From NCBI RefSeq assembly GCF_001050375.1, contig NZ_KQ130482.1:264954-328953 (forward strand): 64,000 nucleotides of DNA. The letters run 5' to 3'. The stretch's first letter is position 1; each line of letters starts with the position of its first letter. The notes beneath the pieces are model-generated. The model was not told the DNA's origin. It searched no databases and was given only the letters and a program-made list of their open reading frames with translations. This DNA comes from Catenovulum maritimum. Its GTDB lineage: Bacteria; Pseudomonadota; Gammaproteobacteria; Enterobacterales; Alteromonadaceae. Of this stretch, positions 36,721 through 46,700 are shown one piece after another. Position numbers and translations under genes: made by a program.

Positions 36721-36756
36721 GCCTGATTTTATCAATAAATCAGGCCTTACTTTTTT
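36721..36756 (+). terminator. Rho-independent terminator after the protease
   Basis: Stem GCCTGATTT/AAATCAGGC (36721-36729, 36737-36745) followed by CTTACTTTTTT. Between the protease stop and this hairpin lies only a 22-codon reading frame from 36624. From 36757 to the transposon end at 37046 I see no gene. Confidence 0.75.
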
Positions 36757-37045
36757 GGGCTACTCAATATAAATAATGGGCTTGACTAGTGCCTCTGTAA
36801 ATTATCCCGAATCCAAACGATAAACAAGCCGGTATGTCATGACGTTAAAACCTAAATAATATCGCAGTCTTCATTTGGCTGATGCATTAGCAAATATCTA
36901 TTCTTGAATATAAAGATTGTATGTTGATGCGTAATGGTTCAAAAAATGCTTTTACTGTGTGTGGAATTTCTGTTTAAGTTATTGATATTTAAAGGCTATT
37001 TTAAACTGATTTTGTCAAGCTATGCTTGAAACAGAAAAAATATTA

Positions 37046-37159
37046 TGTTGATACAACCAAATACTGACAAATTATATATTTATAATATCCATTATTTCAA
37101 TGCATTAAAAAATTACAACCATAAGATGACAAATAAAAATACAAGCATAAGCTGACAAT
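37046..37159 (+). repeat. Transposon end with three TnsB-type binding sites
   Basis: Terminal TGTTGATA (37046-37053) is followed by three 19-bp repeats: ACAACCAAATACTGACAAA (37053-37071), ACAACCATAAGATGACAAA (37115-37133) and ACAAGCATAAGCTGACAAT (37141-37159). They share ACAA-C-AtA--TGACAA. The sequence and spacing match the ends of known I-F3 elements. By gene order this is the end next to the CRISPR, usually called the right end. Confidence 0.85.
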
Positions 37160-37173
37160 TTTTATGTAATAAA

Positions 37174-37204
37174 AAACCTTTTGTAATTAAATTACAAAAG
37201 GTTT
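37174..37204. terminator. Long perfect hairpin next to the transposon end
   Basis: 15-bp perfect arms (AAACCTTTTGTAATT and complement, 37174-37188 and 37190-37204) around a single base. It lies between the TnsB sites and the atypical CRISPR unit. It probably terminates the minus-strand guide transcript or blocks transcription across the end. Confidence 0.6.
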
Positions 37205-37207
37205 AAA

Positions 37208-37293
37208 CAGTGAAGCTACCTATGCGGCAGATTGTTATTAGTTGTGGCTGATTACTTCCAGGCCTTTTATTAGCTGTCTATTCGACAGTTATG
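37208..37293 (-). CRISPR. Atypical I-F3 CRISPR unit with one ~30-base spacer
   Basis: Two diverged 28-base repeats (37266-37293 and 37208-37235) read on the minus strand flank a spacer at 37236-37265. Both keep the Cas6 stem: CTGTC-GAATA-GACAG in the first, with a compensatory change, and CTGCC-GCATA-GGTAG in the second. Known I-F3 elements keep a separate, divergent repeat unit for the homing guide. The spacer contains GGAAGTAATCAGCCA, which matches 13 of 15 bases of the universal SRP RNA loop GGAAGGAAGCAGCCA, so an ffs-directed guide is inferred. Confidence 0.75.
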
Positions 37294-37400
37294 GTGATTA
37301 TAGTCCCCTTTTTGTTGTGAGACAATTAGCTTAGTTGGTTGAACAAGATTATATAAAACTACTTCTGGTATGCAGTAAATACTAGGTAATATTGTGATTA

Positions 37401-37616
37401 TTACCCTTGTTTACACTCTTTAATTTCAACAAATTTATCTTCTGGGATAGCGTCCATAGGGACGTTAGCTGCTGAAATTCGAATACGTACGCAAGTCTGC
37501 TTGCTGTCATCAAACACCCAACCATCTTTCTCGGCTACCAAGGATTGTAAAGCACTATCCACTAGCCTAATCATCAGCCGATGCGCTAGCGTTGGAGCTC
37601 CCTCAAACATTTGCAT
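37401..37616 (-). CDS. Hypothetical protein, 71 residues
   Basis: A 71-codon frame between the two CRISPR units, with no clear ribosome-binding site. The product (THRL-like helix, then GWVFDDSKQTCVRIRISAAN) is soluble, and I do not recognise it. A hairpin (GCTTAGCC/GGCTAAGC, 37654-37675) lies just upstream. It may be a real small protein of the element or a chance frame. Confidence 0.35.
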   Translation of the reverse strand: MQMFEGAPTLAHRLMIRLVDSALQSLVAEKDGWVFDDSKQTCVRIRISAANVPMDAIPEDKFVEIKECKQG

Positions 37617-38224
37617 AGGAAAATTAACGAAAACTAAATTTAGTTCAATTTACGCTTAGCCTATTTTGGCTAAGCTAACGACGGGTATTCCGACAAAGCG
37701 GACGTTGAATTTTTGTTGATCCTTACGTCAACTAGTAGCCATAAGCGGAAGTTGACCTTAACACTTTACTAGTAATTACTATGAATTTTAGTAATTACTA
37801 TTTTTCTTGGTAAAACATTGCTTGAATGTCAAAAACGGAGTCTTTCAAGTCGGTGTCACTAATTGCTTATTTATTAAGTCTATTCTTTGACTGCTAATTT
37901 TGATCGGATCTATTCTGGTTTAGTTTGGATAGTATGCTAATTTCAATGGACTCTACACCTGAGTATAGCCTTCCACACATACATCATAACTCCTTGATAA
38001 GTTAACAACTACTAGACACCACCCAACTGAATAACAAGCAGCAAGTGAGCAGAAAAGACTCTGCTTGATCTAGATATAAGAAATATATTTAATAAATAGT
38101 ATCTAAGGCAAGCGCTAACTTGTCTTAGATACACTCATCTGATAGTGACCAATAAAGAATTATTCTGAAGGAAAATCAGCTTTAAAAACTTAATGATAAC
38201 TTCGGTGAATCTGCAGAACGCTTC
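37617..38224. other. Gene-free segment inside the CAST
   Basis: About 600 bases between the small gene and the main array. It holds the hairpin at 37654-37675 and two copies of the self-complementary AGTAATTACT (37771-37780 and 37790-37799) followed by a T-run, which may form a terminator. No reading frame or further CRISPR repeat was found. Confidence 0.45.
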
Positions 38225-38274
38225 TAAAAAGCCACTACCCGTTGGTGTTAATCTCTATTAACCTCAACGGGTAG
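38225..38274 (-). terminator. Terminator downstream of the main CRISPR array
   Basis: On the minus strand CTACCCGTT (38274-38266) pairs with AACGGGTAG (38243-38235), with further pairing inside, and is followed by TTTTT at 38230-38226. It lies just after the array in its direction of transcription. Confidence 0.65.
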
Positions 38275-38309
38275 TCCTAAAAAGTGTCCTGATTTAGATG
38301 CTCAGAACA

Positions 38310-38397
38310 CTTATCAGCTGCCTATGCGGCAGGACACTTCAAATCACTCTATGTATGTTGGTTATCTATCTTATTAGCTGCCTATGCGGCAGGACAC
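38310..38397 (-). CRISPR. Type I-F3 CRISPR array, two repeats and one spacer
   Basis: Two 28-base repeats (38370-38397 and 38310-38337) differ at one base and flank a 32-base spacer at 38338-38369, the normal I-F length. The repeat on the minus strand has CTGCC-GCATA-GGCAG as the Cas6 stem-loop and ends CTAATAAG or CTGATAAG. It lies 80 bases after cas6 on the same strand. Beyond the second repeat is an 11-bp imperfect inverted repeat (38282-38312) rather than a further spacer-repeat unit. The array is very short, as is usual for CASTs. Confidence 0.9.
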
Positions 38398-38477
38398 TAG
38401 AATTGAATGTTTTTAATTCTAGTGGTATTAATAGTTTAGGCTAATAATTCGTAATTAACCAAAATATTTGACGGAAA

Positions 38478-39110
38478 TTATTTACTCTTAGATTCAGAGG
38501 CTTGAATACTAGGGAAATTTTTAGGTACTGGGTTTGCTATTTGTTGATTGGTGGAGAGTCCATACGAATTGAATTTGTCTGTATTGCTTTCAGAAAATGT
38601 TTTTTTCTGAATATGAATTGCGTAATTGTTTTGGTTCCCTTTGCTTGTCATTGGTATTTTATGGGAAAGTTCAAATTCGCGTAACTGAGTTTGCCGAATT
38701 TTGGGAGTGTATAGTTCCCCTCGTTTTTCAGCTCGGCTTAAAAATCTCTTTAACTTACGTTTTTGAGCTGTTGGAGTGATTTTATCAAGTTGTTGATTTC
38801 TAAAAAATAATACTGAGTTTTCTTTAGTTAGCTCACAAACTTGAATTTGACTGATTTCAAAGTATTTTAACTGCTGCATATCTCTAAAATATTTTTGATT
38901 AGCCAAAAATTTAAGTGAACTAGCGTTAGCAGATATAAAAGCCAAACTCCTACCAATTGATTCATTGCTCCATTGAGGAAATGAAACACCAATGTCATGT
39001 ATTTCGTTGTGGTGATAAAAACCGTGCAATATTTTGAGACACCTTCCGATTAAAAAGCTTTCATTAATATCACTACCAATAAACGAGATTATAAAAAAAT
39101 ATCTTTGCAT
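38478..39110 (-). CDS. cas6: Cas6f (Csy4-type) crRNA endoribonuclease
   Basis: 210 residues. His29 in LIGRCLKILHGF matches the catalytic His of Csy4, followed by the family segment IGVSFPQW. An Arg/Lys-rich helix (QKRKLKRFLSRAEKRGE, about 116-132) fits binding of the repeat stem. It cuts the CRISPR transcript and stays bound to the 3' hairpin of the crRNA in the Cascade. Last gene of tniQ-cas8/5-cas7-cas6, three bases after cas7. Confidence 0.9.
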   Translation of the reverse strand: MQRYFFIISFIGSDINESFLIGRCLKILHGFYHHNEIHDIGVSFPQWSNESIGRSLAFISANASSLKFLANQKYFRDMQQLKYFEISQIQVCELTKENSVLFFRNQQLDKITPTAQKRKLKRFLSRAEKRGELYTPKIRQTQLREFELSHKIPMTSKGNQNNYAIHIQKKTFSESNTDKFNSYGLSTNQQIANPVPKNFPSIQASESKSK

Positions 39111-39113
39111 TAT

Positions 39114-40127
39114 TTATCTTCCTAATTGAAAAAGTCCGCCTTTGACTAAATTAGCAGCAAGAAAATGGGCATCATACTGTGTTTCAAGATTTTCTTTACC
39201 CAATTGCTGTGTGATTTTTTCTGTACGCATCAGTATTGTATAGATGTCACTTCCTGTTTCTGGATGGCGAACACTCGTGTTTCGTTCTTTGATTACCCCA
39301 AAGGCGCCAACCCTGATTCTATTTTCTGCGTTTAGGTACCAATCATCTATCATCGCTAAGGCCGCGCCTATTTTATACGAACCTAAAATCGGGGTTCTAT
39401 TACCGCCAATAACTGTGTCTTGATACACCCGTCCAATGGGATTGCCTTTGTCTGTAAACGCTTGACTTGGGTGTATTTCCTGAAGTAACGATGGTTTTAT
39501 CTTCGCCTCTACCTCTAAAAATATACATTTTTGGGGATTTATGAGTGCTTCTGAGGTAATTGTTAAAAGTTCTTCATACCCATCAATATTATTTGGAAAA
39601 TTATCATCAAACTTGTGTAAATTAACATTTTCAACGATAACTGATACACCTATATGTGATGTTATTTTTATATCAATACTTGGCGCATCAATATTTCTCC
39701 AAAGCCAAGCACCATTTAGTAAGTTTTCGATATATCGCTTTGCTAAGTAGCGGTATCCGCCTGCATTCTCATATTGAATTGAGAATTGCTTGAGTGCTTT
39801 GGCGACATCATCATCATTACAGTTTGATGGGGTTATTGAATTCGCATTTATGCGTAATGAAAATTTACACAATAAAGTTTCACAGTCATAAGGAACATTA
39901 CAATATTCAACAGTATGCGGGTTCCCTTCAACCAGTTTTGCCACATTGGCCGTTGGCTTTATTGAAGTATCTTTATTAAATGCTTCTGACGCGCTTGATT
40001 TTTGTCCGATTAATTTGACCGTTGAAATAGATAATGGTGTTTTATTGCCTTCAGCATCCACGGCTAAAAATATGGCAATACTTGGTGACAACGAGCGAGT
40101 ATAAGCTAATTTATTAGGTAGTCTCAT
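39114..40127 (-). CDS. cas7: Cas7f (Csy3-type) Cascade backbone protein
   Basis: 337 residues starting MRLPNKLAYTRSLSPSIA. I chose ATG 40127 because this is the usual Csy3 N-terminus; an upstream start at 40214 adds an unrelated leader inside cas8. Family landmarks include GNPHTVEYCNVP, GGYRYLAKRYIENLLNGAWLWRN and NPIGRVYQDT. Six copies are expected to form the crRNA-binding backbone. It overlaps the cas8/5 end by 14 bases. Confidence 0.9.
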   Translation of the reverse strand: MRLPNKLAYTRSLSPSIAIFLAVDAEGNKTPLSISTVKLIGQKSSASEAFNKDTSIKPTANVAKLVEGNPHTVEYCNVPYDCETLLCKFSLRINANSITPSNCNDDDVAKALKQFSIQYENAGGYRYLAKRYIENLLNGAWLWRNIDAPSIDIKITSHIGVSVIVENVNLHKFDDNFPNNIDGYEELLTITSEALINPQKCIFLEVEAKIKPSLLQEIHPSQAFTDKGNPIGRVYQDTVIGGNRTPILGSYKIGAALAMIDDWYLNAENRIRVGAFGVIKERNTSVRHPETGSDIYTILMRTEKITQQLGKENLETQYDAHFLAANLVKGGLFQLGR

Positions 40128-42036
40128 GATGCATGTTCTCCAGTTTATGTAATAGATTAATTTCATATTCTGATACGTGAAGTGACCAAAATAACCTCGA
40201 ATAATTAGTGCCATAATTAAAACTAGTTAGGTTTGCAATACTTAAAACATTTTCGGCAAAAGCATGCTTTAAGTTATCAATAACGCCAAGTTTATTGGTC
40301 GGAACTTCTAAAAATAAATATCCTGAATTAATCAAAATTAAATTACGGGAAAAATTAGCAGCGTTTAATAAGTCTTCTATCGTTGTTTTTTCAATTTGAT
40401 AAGGCGAAAGCCATTGACCATTTTTATCAGGTATAGCCTCAACTATTTTTTCAAAATTATTTATTTGCTGGAGAAGAGACAAATCGTCAAGGTTAATATG
40501 CACTGAACCACCGCAAAAATGGGTCGGCAAACTATTAATTAATATATCAGAGGGTAGATTTTCGCTGTTGTTCATTTTGATGACTACACTGATGCTCAGA
40601 TCACATTCAACAGAATCAACTAATCCAGGTGATACTAGTTTATTGTTAGATGTGAGTTCAAGTTCTTTTGTGTATGATCTGTTGGCTAAACAATATTTGT
40701 GTATGCAAATGGCAAAATCACTGAGTTGGACTTTGAGGTTATGTAAATTATTAATATTCAACTGAAGCTTATGAATAAAACCGGAAATACCTGTTAAGGA
40801 TGGAAAACCAACGGCATACCCAGAATTTAGAGCATTCGCATCATTTATCTGTAAATTGGGAAGTAGAAGAAAATTTTGGTTTTTAGAGTTGTTCTGGGAT
40901 GTTTTACCTATATTTGAACTGAGATTGGCAGTGTTGTTAAAAGCTCTGGTAAAAAGTTTAGTAAAGTAGGGATTGTATGCATATTGAGACAATTTATTGT
41001 GATAGCTGAGGTCTAGGTTAAATAACCTGACTAACTCATGGGTTGTCGGCTCATTATCTAGCCTGCGACATTTAGTTTTTAACCATTGTGTTAAATTAAC
41101 TGTGAGACTTTCCATCATTTTCTTATTCAGCTGGACACGAGTATTTGGAGTAACTAAACCATCGTTCAAATTACGGTAACTGTGCATAATTTCATTGAAT
41201 TCAAATCTGTTCCACTTGGTTGTTTTATTTGTATGTTTAAAGTTAAGCTTTGATGGTAATGACTTAAATAGTTTAACTTTTCCGCCTGTACTTGCTGCTA
41301 ACGATCCAACATTAGCAGAACGCTCCATACTGTAATTCATAGACGATTTATAGTTTGATATGCAATATTTATGAACTTGAGACTGAATAAAATGCGATAT
41401 TACAGGGGTTAAACTGATATATTGATTTTGCCCATTTGGAAACCTAAGCTGTGGGAAAAAATTAGCTTCAAGATCATCAATCGTTTGATTATTCGTTATC
41501 CCATCAAGCTCATTCTTCATTAAATCTAAATTACATTGAGATAAGCCCAATTCTAATAATTGATTTTCTATTATTGTATTTCTATCAATTAATGCTTTAC
41601 CAATACAGGTCAAATGACCTTGAATTAAAAATTCAGCACACAAAAATATTGAAGCATTAACGTCTGAGGCGGTTTGAGCATAACCTTGACGATTCTGATA
41701 TGGTTCTTGGCTAAATTGATACTTTAATGGTTTTAATCTTAAGGTACCGTGTGCTCTATAATCTGGAAATTTAAGATTGTGAGAGTGTCTATATTTGAAC
41801 GTGTTCAGGCTGCGTTTAATAAACTTGTCGTTTGAAAGTTTAGCCAGTGCCTGCTCTTTGTCTAGTACATTATCAACTAAGTCCAATCGTTCGGTTAAAT
41901 TAATCAGCGCGCAACAAGCTAAATCTGGGCTATTTGTTATATCTACAAATGGAGTAACGGCTGAAAAAGCACGTTTAAATGCTCTATTTCTATCTTGAAT
42001 ATCTTTAATTTTAGCTATCTCATCAAAGCTGTTCAT
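40114..42036 (-). CDS. cas8: Cas8f-Cas5f fusion of I-F3 Cascade
   Basis: 640 residues, the single large subunit typical of I-F3 systems, in which Cas8 and Cas5 are fused. In this subtype it recognises the PAM and holds the 5' end of the crRNA. The start ATG 42036 overlaps the tniQ stop (TGATG) with GAGG upstream; two in-frame GTG codons lie just before it. Sequence motifs are weak, so the call rests on size and position between tniQ and cas7. Confidence 0.87.
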   Translation of the reverse strand: MNSFDEIAKIKDIQDRNRAFKRAFSAVTPFVDITNSPDLACCALINLTERLDLVDNVLDKEQALAKLSNDKFIKRSLNTFKYRHSHNLKFPDYRAHGTLRLKPLKYQFSQEPYQNRQGYAQTASDVNASIFLCAEFLIQGHLTCIGKALIDRNTIIENQLLELGLSQCNLDLMKNELDGITNNQTIDDLEANFFPQLRFPNGQNQYISLTPVISHFIQSQVHKYCISNYKSSMNYSMERSANVGSLAASTGGKVKLFKSLPSKLNFKHTNKTTKWNRFEFNEIMHSYRNLNDGLVTPNTRVQLNKKMMESLTVNLTQWLKTKCRRLDNEPTTHELVRLFNLDLSYHNKLSQYAYNPYFTKLFTRAFNNTANLSSNIGKTSQNNSKNQNFLLLPNLQINDANALNSGYAVGFPSLTGISGFIHKLQLNINNLHNLKVQLSDFAICIHKYCLANRSYTKELELTSNNKLVSPGLVDSVECDLSISVVIKMNNSENLPSDILINSLPTHFCGGSVHINLDDLSLLQQINNFEKIVEAIPDKNGQWLSPYQIEKTTIEDLLNAANFSRNLILINSGYLFLEVPTNKLGVIDNLKHAFAENVLSIANLTSFNYGTNYSRLFWSLHVSEYEINLLHKLENMHHETT

Positions 42037-43220
42037 CACCACCTCGACGTTATAATTGAAAAATTTGAATATTCAGTTTGATAACCAGCCTGCCATAGGC
42101 AATAGAGATCACCCAACTCAAAAGCAGGTTGGTTTATATTTAAAAATCCTCCTGATTTAATCCGAATGCCCGAGCTAAGCTCCCCTTGTTCAACCAAAGC
42201 GGCTATTTGCTCTGTTGACGTATTTAGCAACAAAGCTGCTTCAATACTATTAATTTTAAGCTTAAGAAATTCATTATTTTCTGATATTAAATTGTCATCA
42301 AAATATTTGTAAATTTCGGTTAATACTATGTTTTCACTTAACCTTGCAGAAGGTAGTTTTGCGCTATTGGATAATAGCTTTCCAAATACATCACTGAACG
42401 ATGCATCCGATATGGGTTTTAGTCCATATTCTGAATAATGCTCCCATTGATTTTTCAAATACTTTTGAAAGCTGCTGGGCCACTCAGTAAAAAAATTTAT
42501 AAATACTTCAGATTCAAATTCAGCAAGCGTAAGTTGGTGTAATTTTAACCACCATAGAATCAAACCAAATTTATGACTGTCCTTAACATTTGGTAAATTT
42601 TTATGAGTGCCAGCTAACCAATGACTAAGCTCAAAATCGTTATGGTTTTCCTTAACGCCTTCCAAATTTTTATATTCATGGCCACAACACTGACAAACAC
42701 CTAATTTATGATCTGAAAAAGCGGAAATTATTTCGCCACAACAGCAATTCTCGATAAGTTTTATTTTATGCTTATGACATGTGTTATAAGGCCAAAACGC
42801 CCAAGTTTGTCGAATATAATTTGATTCTTTCAGGCACTCAGGGCAAACACCCGGTTCGGTTTTAACGAACATTCTGGGTAAAGTCATACCATTTCTAATT
42901 ATGGCTGTATTCTTACCACAGTAATGGCTTGGGCTGCGAAAAATGGATAGTGAGATTAAAGGAAGTGATTCTTGATTAGTCAATTTACTGAGGTACGTAA
43001 GTGCTTTTACTCGTAAACCACTGGAATGATTTGCAAGATATGGGTTTATTTTTTCGAGTTTATTAGGAATATTTAGATAGCGTAATTCTGGTTTGTCTAG
43101 CGTTCGCCTAATCGCTGACCAAAAGCTACTAGCTTTAATGTAGCCATTATCTTGTGCCAGTCGCATTAAATAGCTTTCGAGAGACTCATCTATGTAAGGA
43201 ATAGTTCGAATTAACAGCAC
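42036..43220 (-). CDS. tniQ: TniQ, Cascade-transposase adaptor
   Basis: 394 residues with the TniQ N-terminal domain (RTIPYIDESLESYLMRLAQD) and a zinc-ribbon region: CPEC at about 121-124, CHKH, CCCG and CQCC further on. In I-F3 elements a TniQ dimer joins Cascade at the Cas6 end and recruits TnsC. First gene of the cas operon, whose promoter should lie in 43221-43600. Confidence 0.92.
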   Translation of the reverse strand: MLLIRTIPYIDESLESYLMRLAQDNGYIKASSFWSAIRRTLDKPELRYLNIPNKLEKINPYLANHSSGLRVKALTYLSKLTNQESLPLISLSIFRSPSHYCGKNTAIIRNGMTLPRMFVKTEPGVCPECLKESNYIRQTWAFWPYNTCHKHKIKLIENCCCGEIISAFSDHKLGVCQCCGHEYKNLEGVKENHNDFELSHWLAGTHKNLPNVKDSHKFGLILWWLKLHQLTLAEFESEVFINFFTEWPSSFQKYLKNQWEHYSEYGLKPISDASFSDVFGKLLSNSAKLPSARLSENIVLTEIYKYFDDNLISENNEFLKLKINSIEAALLLNTSTEQIAALVEQGELSSGIRIKSGGFLNINQPAFELGDLYCLWQAGYQTEYSNFSIITSRW

Positions 43221-43790
43221 ACTAATTAATCTGTTTGAAATAAATATAAAGTTAGTTGATTTAATTAAGTATTTACAAATTAAAATGAAAAAACTTTAAA
43301 TTAAGAGGTTTTTTTTCGATACTGCTTAACTGCTTGAAAATCGAGCAAATCAGTTAAGTTATAGTTTATTAAATGAGAGATTAAAATTTATTTTATGTCC
43401 AACTAATAATGATACATACTAAATCATATTTGAATATAGTAAGTAGCTGAATCAATTTTCTAACATGGACGAATTTAGTTTTGCATAAAAACAACGCTTA
43501 GCTTATATCGATTTTAAGCTCTATTTCACTACAAATTTGTTGATCAGAATGTCAAAGACAACGCTGCTCATAAGCCGTGGAGTTGTCACAAAGCTCCTCC
43601 GGGTGCAAGCTGGGAAAATAAGCAAGCTCACAAAGAGCTTGCTCAGTTAATAACTTAGATGCTTTAAATCTCTTATCGGTAGGGTAATTTACACTTTCCC
43701 AATTGAATGACCCTTTAAAAAAATGTGTTCAAAAGTCATTCAAAATTGGGAAGCCTATCGGCTATCAACCAAATAGGTTGCAGGGTTATC
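43221..43790. other. Spacer between cas operon and cargo, with two minus-strand terminators
   Basis: 570 A/T-rich bases without a gene. GCAAGCT/AGCTTGC (43622-43642), followed on the minus strand by TTATTTT, and a larger inverted repeat (arms 43696-43711 and 43735-43752, TTCCCAAT... and complement) lie downstream of czcA and probably end that operon so that it does not read into tniQ. The tniQ promoter is expected between 43221 and about 43600. Confidence 0.55.
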
Positions 43791-46700
43791 TTAATTGTTA
43801 GTTTTACTATCAACTAGCTTAAAGTGGCTATAAACAATCTTATAAAGCACAGGTAAAACAACTAATGTAAGTAGTGTTGAAGATATAATACCACCAATAA
43901 CTACCGTAGCTAATGGTCGTTGTACTTCTGCACCAGTTCCTACATTTAGTGCCATTGGAATAAAGCCCAAACTTGCCACTAGAGCTGTCATTAATACAGG
44001 CCTTAATCTCACCGTTGCCCCTTCAACAATTGAGTTTATCAATTCTCCTGTTTCTTGGAGTCGCTGTTTTATAAATGACAACATGACAAGCCCATTTAAT
44101 ACTGCAATTCCTGAAAGGGCGATAAAACCAACTGCCGCTGAAATTGATAGTGGCATATCTCTAAACCACAATGCCAGAATTCCGCCTGTCAATGCTAAAG
44201 GCACACCGCTAAAAATGATGAGAGCATCTTTCACTGAGCTAAATGCGACAACCAGTAACGTCAAGATTACAAATAATGTTACGGGAACTACGATCGTCAA
44301 GCGTTGCGTCGCACTTTCAAGTTGTTCAAACGTACCACCATATTCAAGCCAGTAGCCTGCGGGTAAATTAACATTTTGTTGAATTTTTTGTTGGGCCTCT
44401 TGTACAAATGAACCTAAGTCTCGCTCCCTAACATTTGCAGTAACAACGATTCGGCGCTTACCATTTTCACGGCTTATCTGGCTTGGAACTGTTGTATAGC
44501 TAAGAGTTGCTACTTCTTCAACAGGAACAAACTCTCCATTTGGAGTGGTTATTGGCAATTTTCCAAGTTGGGCTAATTCAGTTCTAATTAGTTCTGGATA
44601 CCTAATAATAATCTCAAACCGACGATCTCCTTCAAAAATGAGGCCTGTATTTTCACCTGACATTACAGTTTTCAACCAATATTGCAGATCCGAAACATCT
44701 AACCCATATAGGGCTAATGCTTCCGGTTTAGGGTTGACAGTAAAGATAGGAATATCATCAACTTGCTCTAATCGCGCGTCAGCAACTCCTGATATGGTAT
44801 TGAGCGTACTTAGAACCTCTTGAGCCGAAGTGACTAATTGGTCTAAATCATCTCCATACAACTTAATGCCTACATCAGCTCTTACGCCACTAATTAGCTC
44901 GTTAAACCGCATCTGGATCGGTTGTGTAAATTCATAATTATTACCTGGGATTAAACTTAATCCCTTTTCCAGTTTTTCGACAAAATCAGCTTTAGTTGAA
45001 CTAGGATCCGGCCACTGGTCTCTTGGTTTTAATATTAAAAACGTATCGGTCACATTGGGGGGCATCGCATCTGTAGCTACTTCAGCGGTTCCAGTTTTTG
45101 AAAATACAGTCAGAACTTCCTCATACTCCATTATTTTCTGTTCTAGAACTTTCTGCATTTCCATGGCTTGATCAATACCGGTACCCGGAATACGCATCGC
45201 ATGAAGCGCAATATCTCCTTCATTAAGTTGCGGAACAAATTCCGAGCCTAATTTGCTCCCCAGAAAAAAACTAAAGCCAACAAGTATTACTGCACTACTT
45301 ACAACGAGCCAGCGTAGTTTTAAAGCCCACTTCAACACGGGGCGATATACTGTTTTAGCACCAATGATAATCGGACTTTCTTTTTCGCTGATTTTACCTT
45401 TCAAGAACAAAGCAACAGCCGCGGGTACGAGCGTGAAGGTAAATACCATTGCAGATAATAGAGCGATGATGACAGTTGCAGCCATTGGGTGAAACATCTT
45501 CCCTTCCACACCAGTTAAGGTGAATAAAGGCACATAGACGATAGTGATGATTAATACGCCAAAAACACTAGGACGTATGACTTCATTACTGGCTGAATAA
45601 ACAATATCTAAACGTTCTTTAATCGATATTTTATTTCCATTGCGCTTTTGATTTTCTGCTAAGCGTCGAATGCAATTTTCAACTATGATGACTGCGCCAT
45701 CAACAATTAAGCCAAAATCTAACGCGCCTAAACTCATTAAGTTTGCAGAGACTTTGGTTTGAACCATACCAGTAATGGTTGCCAACATGGCAAGAGGGAT
45801 GACTGCTGCTGTGATTAAGGCCGCCCTTATGTTTCCGAGAAGGGCAAACAGGACAAAAATGACCAGTAAAGCACCTTCTATCAGGTTTTTCTGTACCGTA
45901 TTTATGGCTTTATCCACTAATGTCGTCCTGTCGTATAACGAAACTATTGACACACCCTCAGGTAAGCTAGGTTGGATATCTCTAATTTTATCCCCAACGG
46001 CTAACGCAACAGAGCGAGAGTTTTCGCCCACGAGCATCATTGCTGTACCAATCACGCTTTCGTTGCCTTCCTGAGACGCTGCACCTGTTCTCAACTCTTT
46101 ACCTATGGCAACTTCAGCTACATCTTTAACTTTGACAATTGCTCCGTCATCGGTCCTTACAATGACGTTCTGAATGTCTTCAATCGTTTCTAATTGAGCT
46201 TGAGAACGAACAAGTATTTGCTGCCCATTGTTTTCAACAAAGCCCGCTCCTTGATTTGCATTGTTTCGCATTACTGCATTAGAGAGTGCTTTATTGGTTA
46301 CGCCATAATGCAACATCTTTAATGGATCGGGGTTGATGTGGTATTGTTTCTTGTAACCACCAATCGCGTTGATCTCTGTTATTCCTTTAACTAATGCAAG
46401 TTGCGGTTTTACGACCCAATCATGGATCTCCCTTAATGCCATTGCATCGTATGGTAATCCATTTTTCTGTTTTGCATTTTCATCGGCACTAACACTATAC
46501 ATGTATATTTCACCAAGCCCTGTCGCAATGGGGCCCATTTCGGGTTCAATACCAGAAGGTAATTGTTCTTTAATCGAGCCAAGCCGCTCATTTATCAGGT
46601 TTCTCGCAAAATACAGATCTGTACCTTCTTCAAAAACAACCGTAACTTGAGAAAGCCCGTAACGAGATAGTGAGCGAGTGTAAGCAAGCTTGGGTAAACC

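Noticed and set aside
43560-43660. Short coding remnant between tniQ and czcA
   Set aside because: The frames are under 35 codons, with no recognisable motif; hairpins and a T-run explain the sequence better as a terminator.
46369-46650. Plus-strand frames inside czcA and similar frames within other large genes
   Set aside because: They are antisense shadows of well-supported genes and lack ribosome-binding sites and motifs.
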